Shown piece by piece: positions 58,270 through 64,000 of a stretch of 64,000 nt of DNA; the first letter of the stretch is position 1; every line of letters starts with the position of its first letter. This DNA comes from Daphnia pulex. Its lineage: Eukaryota; Arthropoda; Branchiopoda; Diplostraca; Daphniidae. The notes under the pieces were generated by a model. The model was not told the DNA's origin. It saw only the letters and a program-made list of their open reading frames with translations, and made no database searches. Position numbers and translations under genes: made by a program. Location of the stretch: NCBI RefSeq assembly GCF_021134715.1, contig NC_060023.1, forward strand, positions 5,022,001 through 5,086,000. The letters are read 5' to 3'.

Positions 58270-59680
58270 CTACACAACCGAAGGTAGATGGCGCCTCCAT
58301 GATTCTGTGTTGTAATCCACGGCGAACATCAATCGTCCGTGACCTTTTCCCGACGCCTGATGTACATTCGATTTTTCGGTCGACTTTTTCATTGACTGCC
58401 CAAATTCTATGAGAAAGTGAAAGTTTAGAGAACTGCCTAAATTAGAATACTGAAAGACAATTTTACCTTGCAATCTTTCTGCTACGTTGGAAAGGGACAT
58501 GTTAGCAGATTCTTTTGCTCCTTCAGCCGATTCTTTGGCTCCTTTAGCCATCTCCTTGACATTTGCCATTGCTCCAGCAACCGATTCCTCAGTAGAAACT
58601 TCAGCTTCTTTATCTGATTCTTTGTTGTAATCCACGGCGTCTAAGGAAATAGAATGAGTTATCGGATGATGAAAATATTTTTCAAATGTGAAACATAAAT
58701 GAAAAAACAAAAGTAGTTATTTTACTTACAGCTAGTCATCATTCGTCCGCGACCTTTTCCAGACGCCTGATGTTCTTTCGGTTTTTCGGTGGACTTTTTA
58801 ATTAACTGCGCAAATTCTATGAGAAAGCGAAAGTTTAGAGAACTGCCTAAATTAGAATACTGAAAGACAATTTTACCTTGGAATCTTTCTACTAAGTTGG
58901 AATAGGACATGTTAGCAGATTCTTTTGCTCCTTCAGCCGATTCTTTGGCTCCTTTAGCCATCTCCTTGACATTTGCCATTGCTCCAGCAACCGATTCCTC
59001 AGTAGAAACTTCAGCTTCTTTATCTGATTCTGTGTTGTAATCCACGGCGAACATCAATCGTCCGCGACCTTTTCCCGACGTCTGATGTTCTTTCGGTTTT
59101 TCGATGGACTTCTTCATTGACTGCGCAAATTCTATGAGAAAGTGAAAGTTTAGAGAACTGCCAAAATTAGAAAACTGAAAGACCATTTTACCTTGCAATC
59201 TTTCTGCTGCGTTGGAAAGGGTCATATTAGCAGATGCCTTTGCTCCTTCAGTCGATTCTTTGGCTCCTTTACCCATCTCCTCGACATTTGCCATTGCTCC
59301 AGCAACCGATTTCTTAGTAGAAACTTCAACTTCCTTATCTGATTCTTTGATGTAATCCACGGCGAACATCAATCGTCCGCGACCTTTTCCCGACGCCTGA
59401 TGTACATCCGATTTTTCGTTCAACTTTTTCATTGACTGCCCAAATTCTATGAGAAAGCGAAAGTTTAGAGAACTTCCTAAATTAGAAAACTGAAAGACCA
59501 TTTTACCTCGGAATCTTTCTGCTGCGTTGGAAAGGGTCATATTAGCAGATTCTTTTGCTCCTTCAGCCGATTTTTTGGCTCCTTTAGCCATCTCCTTGAC
59601 ATTTGCCATTGCTCCAGCAACCGATTCCTCAGTGAAAACTTCAGCATCTTTATCCGATTCTTTGTTGTGATCCACGGCGT
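58270..59680 (-). repeat. Tandem exon-intron repeat of about 315-345 bp
   Basis: The unit 'LEA-like exon, 60-nt intron, GKGRGR exon' is repeated about four and a half times. Spacers at 58641-58729 and 59681-59846 carry the same acceptor context (TTCTATTTCCTTAG before ACGCCGTGGAT), indicating duplication of a block containing both unit types. Confidence 0.88.
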
Positions 59681-60515
59681 CTAAGGAAATAGAATGAGTT
59701 ATCGGATGATTTAAATAGTGCGATTTAAGTCTTAATACTTGAATGATTGAAAATTTCAACTTTGGCTGCAGGGCCCTCGAAAGTAACCCTGTAGCCCTCC
59801 AAAGGGCGAGACTGGTAGCGTATGTTCGAACTACAAAATTGTACACCTGCTGTGAAACTTGTAGGAAGTGGTAACTTCTCTCGAAAAATGTAACGACTGA
59901 CTTTTCCACAGCGAAATAGGAGTTCGTACATCTTCAGGTACGCATAAATAATGGCGTAGTCCTTGATGGAATCAACAATGGTGATCTCGTATTCTGAAAT
60001 AAAAAATACATTATTACCAAAAATATAAAAAGAAATAAAAAAAATATTTAAAAACTTACTTAAGCGATATGGTAAGTACACCAGCAATGTACAAACATGT
60101 TTTTTTTCCTTTTGGATAGTTAAACTCTCTTTTTCCCCAGAAAAAAATATAGACACGACAGAATTATTATGACTTGTATGACTATAATTGTAGAATTTAA
60201 AAAAAATTACCAGGTCATTATGTTTTCCTTGATCAGGAAAATAACATAGTGCTTGATGCAAATATCCTTCGCCTCGTCAATGTCCTGGCTGATGGCGGTC
60301 TGGTTCCTCGCCTGGTCTCCTATGAAATACATAATAATTAATGTTAATTATTTAAAAAAAAAGAATGCTTAATTACCATAAATTGTCAATAAGGCCCGCC
60401 ATTGGCCGTTTTCTTTCCGCTGCGCAAATATGTAGCAGGAACCGAGGTGATGAGTCATGAAGACAAATAGCTTATGGCTGTGAGCTATTTCCAAGAACAT
60501 TTCTTCGTGTGAAAC
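58270..60515 (-). CDS. Tandemly repeated LEA-like protein gene (5' end not found)
   Basis: Predicted exons, 5' to 3': 60515-60377, 60319-60211, [uncertain], 59993-59847, 59680-59507, 59446-59192, 59131-58877, 58816-58730, 58640-58467, 58406-58270. From 59993 onward phases are consistent. Five repeats share SVAGAMANVKEMAKGAKE then SAEGAKESANMT and an alternating unit ending GKGRGRLMFAVDY. The Ala/Lys/Glu/Gly periodicity resembles group 3 LEA (desiccation-protection) proteins, but this is similarity of composition only. The N-terminal exons (EEMFLEIAHSHKLFVFM..., NQTAISQDIDEAKDICIKHY) are not recognised. Joining 60211 to 59993 directly creates a stop, so an exon is missing, mis-called, or the copy is damaged. 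It ends WRRHLPSVV, a truncated repeat. Confidence 0.55.
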
Positions 60516-61100
60516 CTTAACAAACAAAATATATATTGTATGACTGTATTACGACATCGCCCAATAGTCGGCGGAAAAAAGGGGATGCAGCAACAAGCTC
60601 GACAAGAGAGTCATCAAGTTAAAAAAGGAGACAAATAATCATAAAAAGATTCTTCAAGTGCCAGTTAGTTCAATTGCAAAAAGGATTTCACCAAAAAAGA
60701 GGCACGGGCAATTTGGGAGGAAAGTGCCGCTCGACCTTTTTTCTCTCCCCCCTCTTTCAAACTGCAAAAAAGTTCCAGCAACCCATTAAAGCAGAAAGAG
60801 AAACAAGAGGACCTCTGCACACACAGCAGTGAAATAATAAAAATATCAGGTGGAAAAAAAGAAGAAAAAGCTTCTTTTGCGGCAAAGAACCTTTTCAAAC
60901 GAGATAGCGAAAAATAAAAAAAAAGACACAGACAGACACAGACAGGCAAAAAACAGAGAAAGAATAATATAAAAGGGCTCGGTGCCTAGACAGAAAATCT
61001 AATATGATTTCTTCCTATCTGCCACAAAGGAATAATAATAATAAAAAAAAATTCTGAAAGAGAGGGGGAGAAGAACTGTGTGTGCACAGTTAGCTGCTCC
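60516..61100. other. A/G-rich region upstream of the LEA-like gene
   Basis: Low-complexity A-rich sequence on the plus strand; the first exon and promoter of the minus-strand gene may lie here but cannot be defined. Confidence 0.4.
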
Positions 61101-62623
61101 CAGGGTTGGTAATATCGCCGCGATGAACGATGAAATCGTCATCGGAAATGAAATTTTTTGTTCGAGCGATTATCGCGCAATAGGTTTCAAAATGAGTATC
61201 AATCGATAATCGCGTTTTCATCGCCGATGACACGATAGCGATAGTTTTTTTTTAAACTGCAGACTGCTTAAAAGTAGCATTAAGTTACAGCTCAAAATGG
61301 ATGAGCACTACAGTGGTGTATTTGCCCATCCAAGTTTGTTTTAATACCACGTCCGAGCTGGAAAACAAGGGATGTTGCTAATATACAGTCCCCTCCATAA
61401 GTATGGGATCACCCCGCGCCGTTCCATAAGGCGGCGTGTATTTTTCATATGGGTTTTTTGGGTGGCAAAAATCGAAAAAATGACATAAATTCACCAAACT
61501 TGGGATTTGTGTCATTTTACGTTTTTTCTATTGTCTGAATTTTTTTCAGATTTTTTCCCCTATTTTTTATGCCTAGAAAAGTGGCGCACAAAGTATCGGA
61601 TCACTCCGACGCCGGCCGTGTTGTCTTATGGCGCAAATGGGCTTTTCATATTGCTTTTTATATATTTAATTTTTAAGAAGGAATTTTTATATTCAAACCC
61701 TTTTTACATTTCCCTTTTATGAATTAACTGTAAGATTTCCATTATGATCGGAACCATTTCCGAATTTTCCCAGATTTATTAATTTTCCCAGTTGCTAAAA
61801 TAAGAGACTACAGAAGAGTTCATTTAGGGTTTGCAACCTCTATCGCCTGCCGTAGGCCGGAAAATTAGTGTCGTTTCTATACGCCCCTTAAGTAAAAAAG
61901 GAAGCAGAGCGCCAGTGGTGTATAGAAACGACACTAATTTTCCGGCCTACGCCAGCTGATAGAGGTTGTAAACCCTAAATGAAGTCTTCTGCAGTCTCTT
62001 ATTTCAGAAACTCGGGAAACGAATAAATCTGGGAAAATTCGAAAATAATTCATATCATCATGAAAAACTGACAGTAAATTTATGAAAGGGTATAGTATAC
62101 AGGGTTTGAAAATAAAAATTCCTTCTAGAAAATTAATTATATAAAAAGCAATATGAAAAGCCCATTTGCGCCATAAGACAACACGGCCGGCGTCGGAGTG
62201 ATCCGATACTTTGTGCGCCACTTTTCTAGGCATAAAAAATAAGGGAAAAATTCTGAAAAAAATTCAGACAATAGAAAAAACGTAAAATGACATAAATCCC
62301 AAGTTTGGTGAATTTATGTCATTTTTTCGATTTTTGCCACCCGAAAAACCCATATGAAAAATACACGCCGCCTTATGGAACGGCGCGGGGTGATCCCATA
62401 CTTATGGAGGGGACTGTAGTTTTTCTGCTTTTGAAAAAAATGTGCAGAAAAATATTTTATTTTTTTTTTAAATTATGCAACTTTGTAAAAAGCATCGGCG
62501 ACTATCGGCGATTATCGCATCGATACTTTTTTGAAACTTCATTGTTCGATAGTCGGCAATAAAAAAAAAACACCAATATCGCTATCGCAATCGGAAATAC
62601 TTATTTTTTGCGATAGTAACAAC
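61101..62623. mobile_element. Older hAT-like non-autonomous element hosting a nested insertion
   Basis: Left end CAGGGTTGGTAATATCGC and right end GCGATAGTAACAAC are approximate inverted repeats, flanked by the 7-bp direct repeat CTGCTCC (61094-61100 and 62624-62630). The interior has many ATCG/CGAT motifs. It is split by the palindromic element at 61384-62418. The imperfect terminal repeat keeps confidence moderate. Confidence 0.5.
61384..62418. mobile_element. Complete palindromic mariner-like transposon (about 1.03 kb)
   Basis: Begins TACAGTCCCCTCCATAAGTA and ends with the complement TACTTATGGAGGGGACTGTA; TA at both ends fits Tc1/mariner integration. Left arm (61386-61905) and right arm (61915-62416) are near-perfect inverted copies with a short centre, so the whole element is one giant hairpin. 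The right arm carries an intact 99-codon frame on the minus strand (61934-62233); the left arm version is interrupted by a stop. No transposase signature. Confidence 0.93.
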
Positions 62624-63856
62624 CTGCTCCTGTCCAATTAGCAGCCTGCTCCTGATGACGTGACAGAGGAGAATCATCTAAATGTTAAGTAAGAGAAAAA
62701 AAACGAAAGCAGCAGCAAACCAACAGGAAAAAGTTTGATGTTTATTCGCGGCCCCCTTACATTTTTACCCTTGTATGTATATTCTCTTCTCCGCTTTGGC
62801 AAAACATTATCCATGGAGATCCCATCCCCTACCATGATGATGACGCAACCCCCCAAGAAGAAGAAGAAAAAGAAGAAGAAAAAGATGATGATGATTATGA
62901 TATGCTTCAGAAGAAAGTTTTAGATAAGAGAGCCTGAGCTCTGAAGGGACGATGGATTATTGCGCATATTTTTGCATCCAGCAGCCAGCCCCTACTCTCT
63001 TCAGAAGGAGAAGAAGGCGGTGTTATCGGAAGAAATTTTGTTTACTTCGAATCGTGGGTAAAGGGAGAAAAAGAAAAAAGAAAAAGAGGGAGGCGCTGAA
63101 AGAGATAGCCAAAAAGGCCATCTTCCGTGTGTTGAATAACAACACGAAGAAGTGACTGTCCGGACTGTCCCGCATTTCGCATCTTTGTCCCATACTTTTT
63201 ATCGATGTTCTGACTTAAAAAGGTTTTCGGCCCATACCACAGCATGTGAAACAGAAATATCCAAAAAAGTATCCCGAATCAGGAACTATACCCTATGTTT
63301 TGGGAGAGCCCAATATTTTGTATTTCTTAGACACCCCCAAGAACTAAAAGAATGCGTCTGCTAGTTGCATATGGTAGATTCAATTTACGTTGCCATGGTT
63401 ACGTTTTACGTTTTTAGCTCAGCTAAGCCATTGGTTTTTGCATACAAATTCTTTAAGGAAATCTGGCAAAAAACCTGCAGCAGTTCTGAGCCCCCCCCCC
63501 GTTCCTTGCAACTGTTCTGGCAACAAACAATTTTTAGTTGGGTTACCTCAGCTTCTAGCCGAAGAACAACTTTTGAAACTTGATCCATAGAATTTTTATG
63601 CAATAATCGGCACTCGGGAGTGTTTATGACGTTTATAATATCCTTCGGGAACCTTGCAACCCAAATAAGTGCAACCTCTTCCCGGGTTGATTGCCAATCC
63701 AGCAGATGCTACAGCCATGGTACATTTTAACCCAAAATGTATATTTAAAAGAACAACTCCAACAACCGAATCAACAATTATTGAAATATGTACCCCATGG
63801 AGGTAATTCGGTAGTATGAAACAATTATGGGTGTGTAACCGGATACGGTTACTCGT
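62624..63856. other. Intergenic, low-complexity; no gene recognised
   Basis: Contains a GAA/GAT triplet-rich stretch (62850-62900) and a C run (63489-63500). Open frames here lack any domain signature. Confidence 0.5.
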
Positions 63857-64000
63857 TCACCTGTCAATGATTTCGCCATCGGTTGTTGTCGCAAATTCAA
63901 ATTCTTTCCAGATATTTTTCAGGGGAGATCTTTTATCTTGGTCGGGTTCCATCATTCCACGTGCAATGTCAATTAGAAATTCGTGTGCAGGACCGCAGGC
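63857..64000 (-). CDS. Last coding segment of an unidentified gene (runs off the window)
   Basis: An open 47-codon frame enters from the right edge and ends at TGA 63859-63857. It reads EFLIDIARGMMEPDQDKRSP then LKNIWKEFEF. The pattern 'LI..M.EPD...R..L..IW' resembles the end of a protein kinase C-lobe, where an Arg follows 'D/P..R'. GT at 63860-63859 just before the stop could instead be a splice donor, giving a non-terminal exon. The identity cannot be set from 47 residues. Confidence 0.5.
   Translation of the reverse strand, partial: ACGPAHEFLIDIARGMMEPDQDKRSPLKNIWKEFEFATTTDGEIIDR

Noticed and set aside
58722..59909. A 395-codon uninterrupted frame on the minus strand as one exon
   Set aside because: It reads straight through four 60-nt GT...AG introns with strong polypyrimidine ends and joins an out-of-frame 5' part starting at a GTG; the spliced model is better supported.
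1..64000. tRNA, rRNA or snRNA genes
   Set aside because: No sequence with A/B-box cloverleaf spacing or snRNA signatures was recognised by eye; a covariance-model scan would be decisive.

Overview
The window is eukaryotic, from an arthropod. Genes are split by phased introns, many of them 50-100 nt, with GT...AG borders; intergenic DNA is AT-rich and crowded with transposon debris. The protein families and compact gene structure suggest a branchiopod crustacean of the Daphnia type. That assignment is inference from style and protein similarity, not a database match.

Layout. 1-5765 is a transposon graveyard: the end of a TA-flanked MITE, a decayed Copia retrotransposon, a 1225-bp LTR miniature element nested in its reverse transcriptase, and two hairpin MITEs. 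7868-17677 (+) is a complete LIM-homeodomain gene of the Lim3/Lhx3-4 class (399 aa, eight exons, one GC-AG intron inside the homeobox). 19878-21708 (+) is CFAP410 (C21orf2; 429 aa, six exons). 24613-31457 (+) is an Fbxl7-type F-box/LRR gene (627 aa, eight exons, a 4.3-kb second intron). 32719-35582 (-) is unkempt (721 aa, ten exons, six CCCH fingers, no C-terminal RING). It is head-to-head with Phf5a (36054-36558, +, 110 aa), with 471 bp between the two start codons.

From about 37 kb onward the sequence is dominated by mobile DNA: hairpin MITEs, an element built from GATTCGGCC-type motifs, a decayed DIRS-type tyrosine-recombinase retroelement (about 39.9-44.2 kb), a MITE with TA flanks, a complete hAT transposon with 8-bp target duplications (46805-49843), and a 4.1-kb transposon with about 610-bp inverted repeats and an unusual transposase-like protein (51239-55319). 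Next come an EndoU ribonuclease pseudogene that lacks its catalytic residues (about 56600-57030, -), a tandemly duplicated LEA-like multi-exon gene (58270-60515, -), and a 1-kb perfect-ended palindrome transposon nested in an older element (61101-62623). The right edge carries the last coding segment of an unidentified gene (63857-64000, -).

The five well-supported genes are unrelated in pathway: transcription factor, ciliary protein, ubiquitin ligase adaptor, RNA-binding regulator and splicing factor. Every exon boundary given for them was checked by hand for reading phase, and each CDS totals a multiple of three. No tRNA, rRNA or CRISPR array was recognised.
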